DNA of 64,000 bases from positions 35,733 through 99,732 of the forward strand of contig JAGRES010000022.1 of assembly GCA_020446425.1 (NCBI GenBank), in the 5' to 3' direction. The notes beneath the pieces are model-generated. The model had not been told where the DNA came from. It saw nothing but the letters and a program-made list of their open reading frames with translations, and searched no databases. The DNA comes from Sphingobium sp. (GTDB lineage Bacteria; Pseudomonadota; Alphaproteobacteria; Sphingomonadales; Sphingomonadaceae). Of this stretch, positions 52,292 to 61,262 are shown piece by piece (within the stretch, counting starts at the first letter, position 1; the number at the start of each line of letters is the position of its first letter). The position numbers and the translations under genes were made by a program.

Positions 52292-54583
52292 TCAGGCTAT
52301 GGATATAAAGCTGTCGATCACACGCTTGCTGCCCGCTTGCTCGAAATCAATCTCCAGCTTGTTGCCGTCAATTGTCGCAATCGTTCCATAGCCGAATTTT
52401 TCATGAAACACGCGCAGGCCAATCGACAGGTCGCTGCGCGCCTTCGCACCGACCGATGTGGCTGAGCCGCGCCGGTCATGCGGATAGGAACAGGGCGCCG
52501 CCCCGGGCGCGCCCGACTGGCTGGCGCGGTTCCAGCCCGGTCCGCGTCCTGAGGCCGCGATATTGTTGAAAGGTTCGAGGCGCTCGGCCCAGTTGGTGCG
52601 CCACAGGCTCGCGCCGGTCTGGTTGAGGCTGCTTTCCTCCTCGATATGGTCGGACGGTAATTCTCCGATGAAGCGCGACGGGATGGAGCTGGTCCACTGG
52701 CCGTAAATGCGGCGGTTGGCGGCGTGCAATATGGTGCAGCGGCGGCGCGCGCGCGTGATCGCGACATAGGCTAGGCGGCGCTCTTCCTCCAGCGCGGTCA
52801 ATCCGCCTTCGTCGAGCGCACGTTGCGACGGGAATACGCCTTCCTCCCATCCGGGCAGGAATAGTGTATCGAATTCTAGGCCCTTGGCGGCATGGATCGT
52901 CATGATCGTCACCTTGGCGCTGTCGTCCGAGGCGTCATTGTCCATCACCAGGCTGACATGCTCCAGGAACGCGCCCAGCGATTCATAATCCTCCATCGCC
53001 CGGGCCAGTTCCGACAGGTTTTCGAGGCGGCCGCTGGCCTCGGCAGTCTTTTCGGCGCGTAGCATCGCTGTGTATCCGCATTCGTCCAGCAGGATACGCG
53101 TCAGCTCTGCGTGCGGCATGGCGCTCGCCATGTCGCGCCAGCGGGCGATATTGTTGACGAAGCCGCTCAGCGCATTGCGCGCGCGGGCAGGCATTTCGTC
53201 GCTGTCGACTATGCGTGCGGCGGCAGCCAGCAACGGTGTCCGTTCGGCTCGTGCGAGACGGTGAATAGTCTCGACCGCTTTGTCGCCCAGCCCGCGTTTA
53301 GGCATGTTGATGACACGCTCGAACGCCAGATCGTCGGCGGGTTGCGCGATCAGGCGCAGATAGGCGATGGCGTCACGGATTTCCTTGCGTTCGTAGAAAC
53401 GGGCGCCGCCAATGATGCGATAGGGCAGGCCAGTCTGAATAAAGCGTTCCTCGAACTCGCGGGTTTGGAACTGCGCGCGCACCAGTATCGCGAAATCCTC
53501 GAGGCCTTTACCCGCGCTATGATCCTGCTCGATCATTTCACCAATGGTGCGTGCTTCCTCCGGGCCGTCCCACACGCCGACCACGCGCACCTTCTCGCCT
53601 TGGTCGATTTCGGTCCACAGCGTCTTGCCGAGGCGCTCGGCATTGCCCGCGATCACGCCGGACGCTGCGCCGAGAATATGCGGGGTGGAGCGGTAATTCT
53701 GTTCCAGCCGGACGATCTTTGCGCCGGGGAAATCCCGCTCGAAACGAAGGATGTTGGCGACTTCCGCGCCGCGCCAGCTGTAGATCGACTGGTCGTCATC
53801 ACCCACGCAGCAGATATTCTTGCGCTCCTGCGCGAGCAGCCGCAGCCACAGATATTGGGCGCTGTTGGTGTCCTGATATTCGTCGACCATGATATAGCGG
53901 AAGCGCTGCTGATAGGTCTCCAGCACTTCGCGGTCCGTCTTGAGCAAGGTCAGCGGGTGGAGCAGCAGGTCGCCAAAGTCGCAGGCATTCAGCGCCTTCA
54001 GCCGCGCCTGATAGGCGGCGTACATTTTCTGGCCGCGCCCATTGGCATAATGTTCGGCATCGGCGGCATCTAGGTCCGCCGGGGTCAGTCCTTTGTTTTT
54101 CCACTGGTCGATAAGACCGGCGAGTTGGCGCGCTGGCCAGCGTTTCTCATCCAGCCCTTCCGCCTGAACCAGCTGTTTCAAGAGTCGCAGCTGGTCGTCG
54201 GTGTCGAGAATGGTGAAGTTGCTTTGCAACCCCATCAGCTCGGCATGACGACGCAGCATCTTCGCGCCGATGCTGTGAAACGTGCCGAGCCATGGCATTC
54301 CCTCGACCGCGCCGCCGATCAGCCGCCCGACGCGTTCCTTCATCTCGCGCGCGGCCCTGTTGGTGAAGGTGACCGCCAGAATTTCGGACGGATAGGCGCG
54401 CCGCGTCGCGATCAGGTGCGCGAGACGCGCCGTGAGCGCCGCCGTCTTGCCGGTTCCTGCACCCGCCAGCACCAGCAATGGCCCCTCGGTCGTCAGCACC
54501 GCCTCGCGTTGCGGCTCATTGAGGTGGGCGGCATAGGGCGGGATCAGGTCATTCATAGGCACGGGTGCAGGCGATGCGGTCAT
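52292..54583 (-). CDS. uvrD: UvrD/PcrA-type DNA helicase
   Basis: 763 residues from the ATG at 54583; an in-frame ATG at 54556 is the alternative. SF1 helicase motifs are all present: Walker A AGAGTGKTAAL, DEYQDTNSAQY, GDDDQSIYSWRGAE, LEQNYRSTPHIL and TIHAAKGLEFDTLFLPG. It unwinds DNA in excision and mismatch repair. A LexA box lies five bases before the ATG and overlaps a plausible promoter, so it is likely SOS-induced. Confidence 0.96.
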   Translation of the reverse strand: MTASPAPVPMNDLIPPYAAHLNEPQREAVLTTEGPLLVLAGAGTGKTAALTARLAHLIATRRAYPSEILAVTFTNRAAREMKERVGRLIGGAVEGMPWLGTFHSIGAKMLRRHAELMGLQSNFTILDTDDQLRLLKQLVQAEGLDEKRWPARQLAGLIDQWKNKGLTPADLDAADAEHYANGRGQKMYAAYQARLKALNACDFGDLLLHPLTLLKTDREVLETYQQRFRYIMVDEYQDTNSAQYLWLRLLAQERKNICCVGDDDQSIYSWRGAEVANILRFERDFPGAKIVRLEQNYRSTPHILGAASGVIAGNAERLGKTLWTEIDQGEKVRVVGVWDGPEEARTIGEMIEQDHSAGKGLEDFAILVRAQFQTREFEERFIQTGLPYRIIGGARFYERKEIRDAIAYLRLIAQPADDLAFERVINMPKRGLGDKAVETIHRLARAERTPLLAAAARIVDSDEMPARARNALSGFVNNIARWRDMASAMPHAELTRILLDECGYTAMLRAEKTAEASGRLENLSELARAMEDYESLGAFLEHVSLVMDNDASDDSAKVTIMTIHAAKGLEFDTLFLPGWEEGVFPSQRALDEGGLTALEEERRLAYVAITRARRRCTILHAANRRIYGQWTSSIPSRFIGELPSDHIEEESSLNQTGASLWRTNWAERLEPFNNIAASGRGPGWNRASQSGAPGAAPCSYPHDRRGSATSVGAKARSDLSIGLRVFHEKFGYGTIATIDGNKLEIDFEQAGSKRVIDSFISIA

Positions 54584-54587
54584 ATCC

Positions 54588-54602
54588 GAACAATTAGGGA
54601 AC
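54588..54602 (-). promoter_or_regulatory. LexA (SOS) box of uvrD
   Basis: Plus strand GAAC-AATTAGG-GAAC, read on the gene strand as GTTC-N7-GTTC. It overlaps the -10 box and lies five bases before the ATG. uvrD is a classical SOS gene, so site and gene agree. Confidence 0.75.
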
Positions 54603-54619
54603 AAGGGGGCTATGGGCAA
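54591..54619 (-). promoter_or_regulatory. Promoter of uvrD
   Basis: On the minus strand TTGCCC (54619-54614), a 17-base spacer and TAATTG (54596-54591). The start would fall at or beside the ATG at 54583, giving a leaderless transcript blocked by LexA at 54588-54602. Confidence 0.45.
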
Positions 54620-54742
54620 GGGTGGTTATTGCATGTCGCCGGGATGAATGCCCCTTTGGCCGCGATGACTTGTTAACCATTTCGGGAACCCATCGCAAAA
54701 CGAAGCTTTGATTGTTCGATAAGCAGAAACAGGAGAAGCAAT

Positions 54743-55069
54743 ATGAAGGCACATCTCATCGCAGCCATGGTGCTGTGCTCAGCCTCGATAGCATCCGCGC
54801 AGGAAATGAACACGGCACCGCCCGCAAATGCTGAAGACCCCGCAATGGAGGCTGCTGACCCCAATGCATCTGTGCCGCCTGCACCGATTCCTGCCGCCGC
54901 AGAAGATATGGTGCCCGCGCCGCCTGAGGCCAAAGCCAACGCGGTCATGGTCGGCGGCAATATGACGGCGCCGCCTGCGCCGAAGGATTTTTATCCGATT
55001 TGCGGCGGCGATATACAGGACAGCTGCATGAACCCCGGCGAAGCGCCGAAGGGATATGGCAAAAAGTAA
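54743..55069 (+). CDS. Small secreted Ala/Pro-rich protein of unknown function
   Basis: 108 residues. A signal peptide (MKAHLIAAMVLCSASIASAQ) precedes an Ala/Pro/Glu-rich middle and a tight C-terminus with two cysteines (FYPICGGDIQDSCMNPGEAP, ending GYGKK). AGGAG lies seven bases before the ATG. I do not recognise it beyond similarity in style to sphingomonad secreted proteins. A TTAACCAT motif (a CtrA half-site in relatives) lies at 54673-54680, 63 bases upstream. Confidence 0.7.
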   Translation: MKAHLIAAMVLCSASIASAQEMNTAPPANAEDPAMEAADPNASVPPAPIPAAAEDMVPAPPEAKANAVMVGGNMTAPPAPKDFYPICGGDIQDSCMNPGEAPKGYGKK

Positions 55070-55080
55070 GTAAGCAGGAT

Positions 55081-55641
55081 CTAGTTCCCGCCGAGAGAGC
55101 CCGCACCGGGTCGCATGATATGAAGCCGGGCCTTGCCGGTGTCGCGCACGGTTTCAATCTCGAAACCGGAAACTTCGATCGTCTCGCGGCGGTCGGTCTC
55201 TATGGTGATCCAGCTATTGGGGCCGACCCAGCCGAGGCGGTTGAGTTTATCGAGGGCCACCGCGCCTGCGCCCGTGCCATAGGGCGGGTCCATCAATATC
55301 AAATCCAGCGGCGCAATTGCCTGACCCAATGCTAGTACGGATATCGCGCGGACATCCGGGCGGGCGACGCCCAGTTTTTCCGCATTGGCCCGTAATGCGT
55401 CGAGTGCAGCCCGGTCCTGCTCCACGAAAATGCAGCTCGCCGCGCCGCGCGATAAAGCTTCCAGCCCCATCGCGCCCGATCCCGCGAAGAAATCCCCTAC
55501 GCTCAGTCCCTCGAAACTGCCGAGGCGGCTGGCCAGCATGGAAAACAGGGTCTCGCGCGTACGGTCGGCGGTGGGACGGGTGGTGTCGCCCTTGGGCGCG
55601 ACAAGCGGCCGCCCTCTCCACTCTCCGGCGATGATCCGCAT
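55081..55641 (-). CDS. rsmD: 16S rRNA m2G966 methyltransferase
   Basis: 186 residues from the ATG at 55641, in a TGATG overlap with rluB. The N-terminal MRIIAGEWRGRPLVAPKGD and RPTADRTRETLFSML are typical, with the SAM loop VGDFFAGSGAMGLEALSRG and the catalytic DLILMDPPYGT. It methylates N2 of G966. The longer open frame upstream is inside rluB. Confidence 0.95.
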   Translation of the reverse strand: MRIIAGEWRGRPLVAPKGDTTRPTADRTRETLFSMLASRLGSFEGLSVGDFFAGSGAMGLEALSRGAASCIFVEQDRAALDALRANAEKLGVARPDVRAISVLALGQAIAPLDLILMDPPYGTGAGAVALDKLNRLGWVGPNSWITIETDRRETIEVSGFEIETVRDTGKARLHIMRPGAGSLGGN

Positions 55642-56591
55642 CAGCCGCGCCTCTTCAGCATGCCCAGAAAGCGGCTCAGGTCGCCCTGTTTGATCTCGAT
55701 CAGGGCGCCCGGTTCCGACTCGCCCAGATCGAACGGTCCATAGCGCGTGCGGATGAGGCGGTTGACCTTGAGACCGAGATATTCGAGCACGCGGCGAACC
55801 TCGCGGTTTTTGCCTTCGGTCAGTGTCATCTCGATCCACTGATTGCGTCCGGTGCGCCGCTCCAGATTGGCGTCGATCCGGCCATAGCGCACGCCTTCGA
55901 CTTCGACGCCCTCGATCAGTTCCTCCAGCTGTGCCTGGCTGACCTCGCCAAAGGCGCGGGCGCGATAGGTGCGCTCTATGCCGGTCGAGGGTAGTTCCAT
56001 CTGACGCTTGAAACCGCCGTCATTGGTGAGCAGCAGCAGGCCCTCGGTGGTCATGTCGAGCCGCCCGATAGGCATCAGGCGCGGCGGTCCTTTGGGCAGA
56101 AGATCATATATCGTCTTGCGCCCGGAGAAATCCCGCTCCGCTGTCAGGCATCCTGTTGGCTTGTGAAACAGAAACAGGCGCGTGGCTTCGGCTTCGGCGA
56201 CCGGACTGCCGTCGACTGTTATGCCCTTGAGAGAGGTCAGCAGCGTGGCCGGTGTGTCGATGATCTCGCCGTTGAGCGCGATGCGCTGGTCCGCGATCAT
56301 ACGCTCTATCTCACGGCGCGAGGCAACACCGGCACGTGCCAGCAACTTGGCGATGCGTTGCGGCTCGCTTGAGCTTTTCGTGGGAGCGAGTTGGCGCGGC
56401 GCGCGTACGGGTGGCTTTTTTGCAGCGCGTTTGTCTGAGTGCGGACGAGCAGGTTTATCACCCGTTTTCGCCGCAGATTTTTTTCCGCCCTCTGCCTTTG
56501 GCGCAGCAGCGGGTCTGCCACTCGGCTTGCGGCGAGCTGGGCGCGACGGGCGGGTCGTGTCATTGGAGCGGGGTTTGCGCGGGGGCTTCAT
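55641..56591 (-). CDS. rluB: 23S rRNA pseudouridine synthase RluB-like
   Basis: 316 residues from the ATG at 56591. A Lys/Arg/Pro-rich basic tail of about 75 residues precedes an S4 domain (RIAKLLARAGVASRREIERM) and the RsuA/RluB catalytic domain. The catalytic Asp lies in PIGRLDMTTEGLLLLTND, and TLTEGKNREVRRVLEYLGL is conserved. It converts a uridine in helix 89 of 23S rRNA; RsuA-type activity cannot be ruled out. It is divergent from ampG. Confidence 0.9.
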   Translation of the reverse strand: MKPPRKPRSNDTTRPSRPARRKPSGRPAAAPKAEGGKKSAAKTGDKPARPHSDKRAAKKPPVRAPRQLAPTKSSSEPQRIAKLLARAGVASRREIERMIADQRIALNGEIIDTPATLLTSLKGITVDGSPVAEAEATRLFLFHKPTGCLTAERDFSGRKTIYDLLPKGPPRLMPIGRLDMTTEGLLLLTNDGGFKRQMELPSTGIERTYRARAFGEVSQAQLEELIEGVEVEGVRYGRIDANLERRTGRNQWIEMTLTEGKNREVRRVLEYLGLKVNRLIRTRYGPFDLGESEPGALIEIKQGDLSRFLGMLKRRG

Positions 56592-56688
56592 GCGCTGCCC
56601 ATGCCTCAGTCTTTGCCTAAGCGCAACAGGACTGGCGCAAGCGCACAGACTCGTTACAACGGCGCGCACAGCACAAGCAGGAGCATCT

Positions 56689-58368
56689 ATGGCGGGCGAA
56701 GCAGTGGCAGGAAGGGGAAGCGGCGGCTTCATCGGCGGTATCAAGCGCTTCGGTCGTTCGCTGGGGCATCCCAAAACCGCCTATATGCTGCTCTTCGGTT
56801 TCTCTTCCGCGCTGCCTTATGCGCTGCTGCTCGGTACGCTCTATGCATGGTTGTCAGACGCCGAAGTTGATCTCGAAACCATGGGTGTGTTCTCGCTCAT
56901 TGGCCTGACCTATGCGTTCAAATTCCTGTGGTCGCCGCTGATCGACCGCATATCCTTGCCTGTCCTGCGTAGGCTGGGACGGCGCAAGCAATGGATTGTG
57001 CTCGCCCAGTTTATGCTCGGCGGTATCATGATCGTCCTCTCCACGCTGGACCCCAAGGGCGCTATCGGCATGTTCTCGCTGCTCGCCGGGCTGGGCGCGT
57101 TCGCATCGGCCACGCAGGACGTGGTGGTCGATGCATGGCGCGTCGATGTTGCCGATGAAACCGCGACGCTCGATACGCTCTCGACTGTGTACCAGCTCGG
57201 TTATCGCGCCGCCGTGCTGGTGGGCGGCGCGCTGGCGCTGTTCCTAGCCGACGCATGGGGGTGGCCTCAGGTCTATATGCTGATGGGTGTCCTGCTTGGC
57301 GGATTGGGCCTTGCCACATTGTTCGCGCCGGAAGGTGAGAGCGGCGGCATGGCTGTCGAAAGCGCGGATGCCCTGTGCCAACCGGGAGAGCTGGAACCGC
57401 GTGTTCGCGCTATCGCGCTCGGTGTGGTCGGGGCCTTGTGGCTGTGGGCGCTCGCCAATGTTGTGCAGTTCATGGTGCGCTCATTGGGTTCCGATCCTGA
57501 GGCGCGGCCGGACTCCGTCGCTTTTATCAGTGTGCAGGGGCCGATTATTGTCATCGCCACCGTCGTCATCCCGGCGATGATCGCGGCATGGCTGGCTGTG
57601 ATGCAGCGCCGCGGCAGATATGTGCTGGCTGAGCCCGCACCGCGCGAAGGATGGAAAGACGCGGTGCTCGATCATGGCTATCGCGCGCTGATCCTGCCGC
57701 TCACGGAAATTATGGGGCGGCTCAAATGGGCGGCGATACTGGTGTTGGCGCTGGTGCTGTCCTATCGTATCACCGACACCATATGGGGCACGTTCGCTTA
57801 TCCCTTCTACCTGGGCGAGCTGGAATATACGAAGAGCGAGGTAGCGGTCGCATCGAAATTCTTCGGCGTGGGCGCGTTGATGCTCGGCGTGGCGCTGGGC
57901 GGTATGTTGTTTGCGATCATCGGGCGCATGGCGGTGATGACGATTGGCGCGGTGACGGCGGCGCTCACCAACCTGCTCTATGCCGATCTCGCACTGGGCG
58001 GTACAATCATGAGCGGCGTGTCGCGCTATACCGGCTTCACCTGGCTGGTTGAGCATCTGGGCGGCGATGAACGGCTGGCGCGGTTGATGGTCGCCATTGG
58101 CGGTGAGAATATCGCAGGAGGCATCGCGGGTGCCGCTCTGGTCGCCTACCTTAGCTCCATCACCTCCAAGCGATATAGCGCCGTGCAATATGCGCTGCTG
58201 TCCTCGCTCACCTTCCTTATCGGCACGCTGGGGCGTGGCGCGCTCGGCAAGATGATAGAGACGCAGGGCTATTACCCCGTCTTCATCTTCACGACATTGC
58301 TGGGTTTCATTGCAGTCGTGCTGTGCATATTTGAATGGATGCGGCAGGGGCGCGCCAAAGCGGGCTAG
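56689..58368 (+). CDS. ampG: AmpG-type muropeptide permease
   Basis: 559 residues from the ATG at 56689 with CAGGAG before it; the open frame continues 169 codons upstream but across rluB. About 14 transmembrane helices. The family opening is visible in LLFGFSSALPYALLLGTLYA, and SPLIDRISLPVL plus ATQDVVVDAWRVD are AmpG landmarks. It imports anhydro-muropeptides released by transglycosylases such as slt. The beta-lactamase link in relatives is not tested by the neighbourhood, which has no ampC or ampR. Confidence 0.93.
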   Translation: MAGEAVAGRGSGGFIGGIKRFGRSLGHPKTAYMLLFGFSSALPYALLLGTLYAWLSDAEVDLETMGVFSLIGLTYAFKFLWSPLIDRISLPVLRRLGRRKQWIVLAQFMLGGIMIVLSTLDPKGAIGMFSLLAGLGAFASATQDVVVDAWRVDVADETATLDTLSTVYQLGYRAAVLVGGALALFLADAWGWPQVYMLMGVLLGGLGLATLFAPEGESGGMAVESADALCQPGELEPRVRAIALGVVGALWLWALANVVQFMVRSLGSDPEARPDSVAFISVQGPIIVIATVVIPAMIAAWLAVMQRRGRYVLAEPAPREGWKDAVLDHGYRALILPLTEIMGRLKWAAILVLALVLSYRITDTIWGTFAYPFYLGELEYTKSEVAVASKFFGVGALMLGVALGGMLFAIIGRMAVMTIGAVTAALTNLLYADLALGGTIMSGVSRYTGFTWLVEHLGGDERLARLMVAIGGENIAGGIAGAALVAYLSSITSKRYSAVQYALLSSLTFLIGTLGRGALGKMIETQGYYPVFIFTTLLGFIAVVLCIFEWMRQGRAKAG

Positions 58369-58384
58369 AGGGCTGGTGCGGGAC

Positions 58385-58403
58385 GTTTCAGTGTAACTGA
58401 AAC
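58385..58403. terminator. Hairpin between convergent ampG and the DUF6628-like gene
   Basis: A perfect 7-bp stem GTTTCAG (58385-58391) and CTGAAAC (58397-58403) with a 5-base loop lies 16 bases after the ampG stop and 5 before the other gene's stop. It has no T-run but is placed to terminate both. Confidence 0.5.
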
Positions 58404-58408
58404 ATACT

Positions 58409-58864
58409 CTAAAGCGGCGCACCCAGGTCGGCAAAGCAGGCGGACACCGCCTGAAGGCAGGTCGCCGCACCCAGCGCATCTTCGCGATCCAGCAGCGCGC
58501 AGGCATCGCCATGGCAGGCAGTGAACTCGGCCTCGGGACGTCCAAGAGCGGTCAATATCAGCGCCTCATCGCGGGTCATGCGGCCGCAACAGGGCGGTGC
58601 GAGTTTGATCTGCCGGTTGGAGACACGCGACAGCTCCAGCATCATCGCGCGCATCAGCACCAGCGGACGGCGATGATTGCGTCCGAACTGACCCATCAGC
58701 ATCGAGGCTGCGCGTGCGTCATTGACGCCGCAGATCGCCATCAGCCGCATGACACGGAGGAAGAAGAGGTGCGAGGGTTCCGTCGCTATATCTTTCAACC
58801 CCGTATCCGCCCGGTGTGTTGCGGGCGTTTGGGGTGATCGGCGCAGGCGGCTGGCGTGAAACAT
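58409..58864 (-). CDS. DUF6628-like Cys-rich small protein, Fur-regulated
   Basis: 151 residues from the ATG at 58864, with GGGAG seven bases before it. It has no signal peptide. A central conserved block reads HLFFLRVMRLMAICGVNDAR and MRAMMLELSRVSNRQIKLAP, followed by cysteines in PPCCGRMTRDE, TACHGDACALL, ATCLQAVSACF. Seven cysteines in the second half suggest metal binding. It resembles sphingomonad proteins I recall as DUF6628, of unknown function. A Fur-type box covers its promoter, which makes an iron-related role likely. Confidence 0.72.
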   Translation of the reverse strand: MFHASRLRRSPQTPATHRADTGLKDIATEPSHLFFLRVMRLMAICGVNDARAASMLMGQFGRNHRRPLVLMRAMMLELSRVSNRQIKLAPPCCGRMTRDEALILTALGRPEAEFTACHGDACALLDREDALGAATCLQAVSACFADLGAPL

Positions 58865-58895
58865 GCTGTGGCTCCCATTATGATGGAGGCACCAT

Positions 58896-58924
58896 ATATT
58901 AATGATAATGATTTGCAATAACAA
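58896..58924 (-). promoter_or_regulatory. Promoter and Fur box of the DUF6628-like gene
   Basis: On the minus strand TTGTTA (58924-58919), a 17-base spacer and TAATAT (58901-58896). The Fur-type site (58898-58916, with AATGATAATGATT) matches 14 of 19 positions of the E. coli consensus. It covers the -10 box and spacer, so metal-loaded Fur would block transcription. Start near 58889, leader about 25 bases. Confidence 0.7.
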
Positions 58925-58926
58925 AA

Positions 58927-60249
58927 CTAATCAGGAAGCTGATCGTTCCGTTTCAGTATCTCGCCCGCCAGATAGAGCGACCCGGTAATCAGCACGGGGG
59001 CATTGCCGGGTCCACTGCTGATGGCGTGGACGGCGCTTTCGATGGTCTCATGTTCGTGATGCGATACGCCCCACTGCTCCGCCAGCTGCGCAAAGACCTG
59101 TGGCGGATGACAGTCATGCCCCGCCACCGGCACGCTGTATATGGCGCCTACCGCGCTGCGCAGCGGCGCAAGAAAGCCTTCGACATCCTTGTTCGCCAAC
59201 ATACCGGCCAGCAGCGTCAGCTTCTGTCCCTGAAGCCGCTCCTGTGTGAAATAGTCGCCCAGCATTCCACCGGCCGCCGGATTATGCCCGCCGTCGAGCC
59301 ATACCGGGCGTCCCGCCCCGATCAGCTGTTCAAGCAGCGGCCCGTCGCCCAGGCGTTGCAGGCGTGCGGGCCAGCTGGCCCATAATGGCGCGGCTTTCAA
59401 CGCAGCCTCGCCGACCGGCACGGCGCTCTGATGGCGCAGCATTGCCAGCGCCAGCGCAAGGTTCATCGGCTGATGCGGTCCGGCAAGGCGCGGCAGCGGC
59501 GTGTCGACCCGCCCCTGATCGTCACGATAATGCAGGCGCTCGCGATAGACGGCGGCGTCCCATGCCGTGCCCATGGCGAGCCAGCGCGCCTTGGCGGCGG
59601 CGGCGCGTTCGGCAATGACGCCTGCCACTGCCGGTTCGTAATTCATCGTCACCAGCGGCACGCCTGCCTTCGCGATCCCGGCCTTTTCCGCCGCGATCAG
59701 TTTTATTTCGCTACCCAGAAACGCCTGATGATCGAGCCCGAGCTGTGCGATACCGCATACTGCCGGAGCAGGGATAACATTGGTCGCGTCCAGCCTGCCG
59801 CCCAGACCCACCTCAATGATGCAGGCATCGGCGGGGTTTTCCGCGAAGGCCAGAAACGCCGCAGCCGTTGTCGCTTCGAAGAAGCTCGGGCCTATGTCGC
59901 CAGCAGCATCCAGCACGCGCTCCAGATAGGCGGCGAGCCGCTCATCGTCGACCAGTACGTCATTGAGGCGGATACGTTCGTTGAAGCGCACCAGATGCGG
60001 CGAGGTATAGGCATGTATGCTCTTGCCCTCCGCCTGCAACGCGGCGCGCAGGAACGCGCAGGTCGATCCCTTGCCGTTCGTGCCCGCCACATGGAAAACA
60101 GGCGGCAGCGACAGGTGCGGGTCGCCGATATTGCCTAGCAGGCGCGTGATGCGGTCGAGTCCTAGCACATCCGCGCCGGGCGAGAGGCTCGCCAGCCGGT
60201 CGAGCTGCGCCTGAACGACGGGGTGGTCGGAAACCGCGTGGTCAGCCAT
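58927..60249 (-). CDS. folC: Bifunctional dihydrofolate/folylpolyglutamate synthase
   Basis: 440 residues. Mur-ligase type: the P-loop is HVAGTNGKGSTCAFLRAAL near residue 48, with YTSPHLVRFNERI, EVGLGGRLDATNV and the C-terminal WLDGGHNPAAGG. It forms dihydrofolate and adds glutamates to folates. It ends the trpF-trpB-trpA-accD-folC run; the gap to accD (60250-60407) holds a folded element. Confidence 0.95.
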   Translation of the reverse strand: MADHAVSDHPVVQAQLDRLASLSPGADVLGLDRITRLLGNIGDPHLSLPPVFHVAGTNGKGSTCAFLRAALQAEGKSIHAYTSPHLVRFNERIRLNDVLVDDERLAAYLERVLDAAGDIGPSFFEATTAAAFLAFAENPADACIIEVGLGGRLDATNVIPAPAVCGIAQLGLDHQAFLGSEIKLIAAEKAGIAKAGVPLVTMNYEPAVAGVIAERAAAAKARWLAMGTAWDAAVYRERLHYRDDQGRVDTPLPRLAGPHQPMNLALALAMLRHQSAVPVGEAALKAAPLWASWPARLQRLGDGPLLEQLIGAGRPVWLDGGHNPAAGGMLGDYFTQERLQGQKLTLLAGMLANKDVEGFLAPLRSAVGAIYSVPVAGHDCHPPQVFAQLAEQWGVSHHEHETIESAVHAISSGPGNAPVLITGSLYLAGEILKRNDQLPD

Positions 60250-60317
60250 GGCTTAAGAATAACCGAGGCATGGCGATATCCTGTTCAGGCGGAGCCGAGA
60301 GGAGTGGATTTTGAGAA

Positions 60318-60394
60318 CCGGCGCGCAGTGTACTTTGCGGTACATGAGCACCGGAAGCGCAGAAAGCCGCTTCTCGCAGGCCCGCATGAGCGGG
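60318..60394. other. Structured intergenic element between accD and folC
   Basis: Several stems lie close together: an imperfect stem 60318-60333 with 60340-60354 capped by GTAC-TTTGCG-GTAC, a perfect 6-bp stem GAAGCG (60354-60359) with CGCTTC (60368-60373), and a perfect 5-bp CCCGC-ATGA-GCGGG (60381-60394). On the transcribed strand it lies inside the operon. Similar sequences recur in alphaproteobacterial intergenic regions as far as I recall. A 44-codon minus frame (ATG at 60387, stop at 60253) crosses it. Confidence 0.45.
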
Positions 60395-60407
60395 ATAGCG
60401 TCATGCC

Positions 60408-61262
60408 TCAAGCCGCTTTCTTTGGCATCAGATAACCGGCCACCTGCGCCAGCCGCTCGCGCATATCCTTGCGGTGAACGACCATGTCGATCATGCCGTG
60501 ATCGAGCAGATATTCGGCGCGCTGGAACCCCTCGGGCAGCTTTTCGCGGATCGTGTTTTCGATCACGCGCTGGCCTGCAAAGCCGATCAGCGCATTGGGC
60601 TCGGCGATCTGCACGTCGCCCAGCATCGCATAGCTGGCGGTGACGCCGCCCGTTGTCGGATCGGTCAACACGACGATATAGGGCAGACCCGCATCGTGCA
60701 GCTTCTGGATAGCGACGGTCGCGCGCGGCATCTGCATCAGCGACAATATGCCCTCCTGCATGCGCGCACCGCCTGCTGCGGTGAAGATGACATAGGGGCA
60801 TTTGCGCTTGATCGCCTCCTCGACGCCCTGCACGAAGGCGGCGCCGACCGCCACGCCCATGGACCCGCCCATATAGGCGAAATTCTGCACGCCCATGACA
60901 ATGGGCTGGCCGTCAATCTTGCCGCTGGCGTTGATCAGCGCGTCCTGATCGCCGGTCGCGGCGCGCGCGGCGCGGATGCGGTCGCCATATCTTTTGCTGT
61001 CGCGGAATTTGAGTGGATCTTCCTTCACCACCGGCACCGCGAGCATCTTGATGCTGCCCTCGTCCAATATCTGCCTGAAACGCTCCCTCGGGCCGATGCG
61101 GCCATGATGGTCGCATTTGGGGCAGACGGACAGATTCTCGTCCCACTCCTTGGTGAAGATCATCTGGTGGCAGCCCGAGCATTTGTGCCAGAGATTCTCG
61201 GCGCTCTGCTCTTTCTTACCCATGAAGGGGATGGCTTTGCGCACCCGGTTGATCCAGCTCAT
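60408..61262 (-). CDS. accD: Acetyl-CoA carboxylase carboxyltransferase subunit beta
   Basis: 284 residues. An N-terminal zinc ribbon ([16 protein letters not shown] and [11 protein letters not shown]) precedes the carboxyltransferase domain with [29 protein letters not shown] and [11 protein letters not shown]. It transfers the carboxyl group from biotin to acetyl-CoA in fatty acid synthesis. The start codon abuts the trpA stop, so both are in one transcript, the usual alphaproteobacterial order. Confidence 0.96.
   Translation of the reverse strand: MSWINRVRKAIPFMGKKEQSAENLWHKCSGCHQMIFTKEWDENLSVCPKCDHHGRIGPRERFRQILDEGSIKMLAVPVVKEDPLKFRDSKRYGDRIRAARAATGDQDALINASGKIDGQPIVMGVQNFAYMGGSMGVAVGAAFVQGVEEAIKRKCPYVIFTAAGGARMQEGILSLMQMPRATVAIQKLHDAGLPYIVVLTDPTTGGVTASYAMLGDVQIAEPNALIGFAGQRVIENTIREKLPEGFQRAEYLLDHGMIDMVVHRKDMRERLAQVAGYLMPKKAA

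Noticed and set aside
54680-54712. GGAAC and GTT upstream of 54743 as an EcfG-type general stress promoter
   Set aside because: The spacing is about 24 bases, while EcfG promoters need 16-17.
60253-60387. 44-codon minus frame in the accD-folC gap as a leader peptide
   Set aside because: No ribosome binding site or regulatory codon run seen; the stems explain the sequence as well, so it is only mentioned within the structured element.
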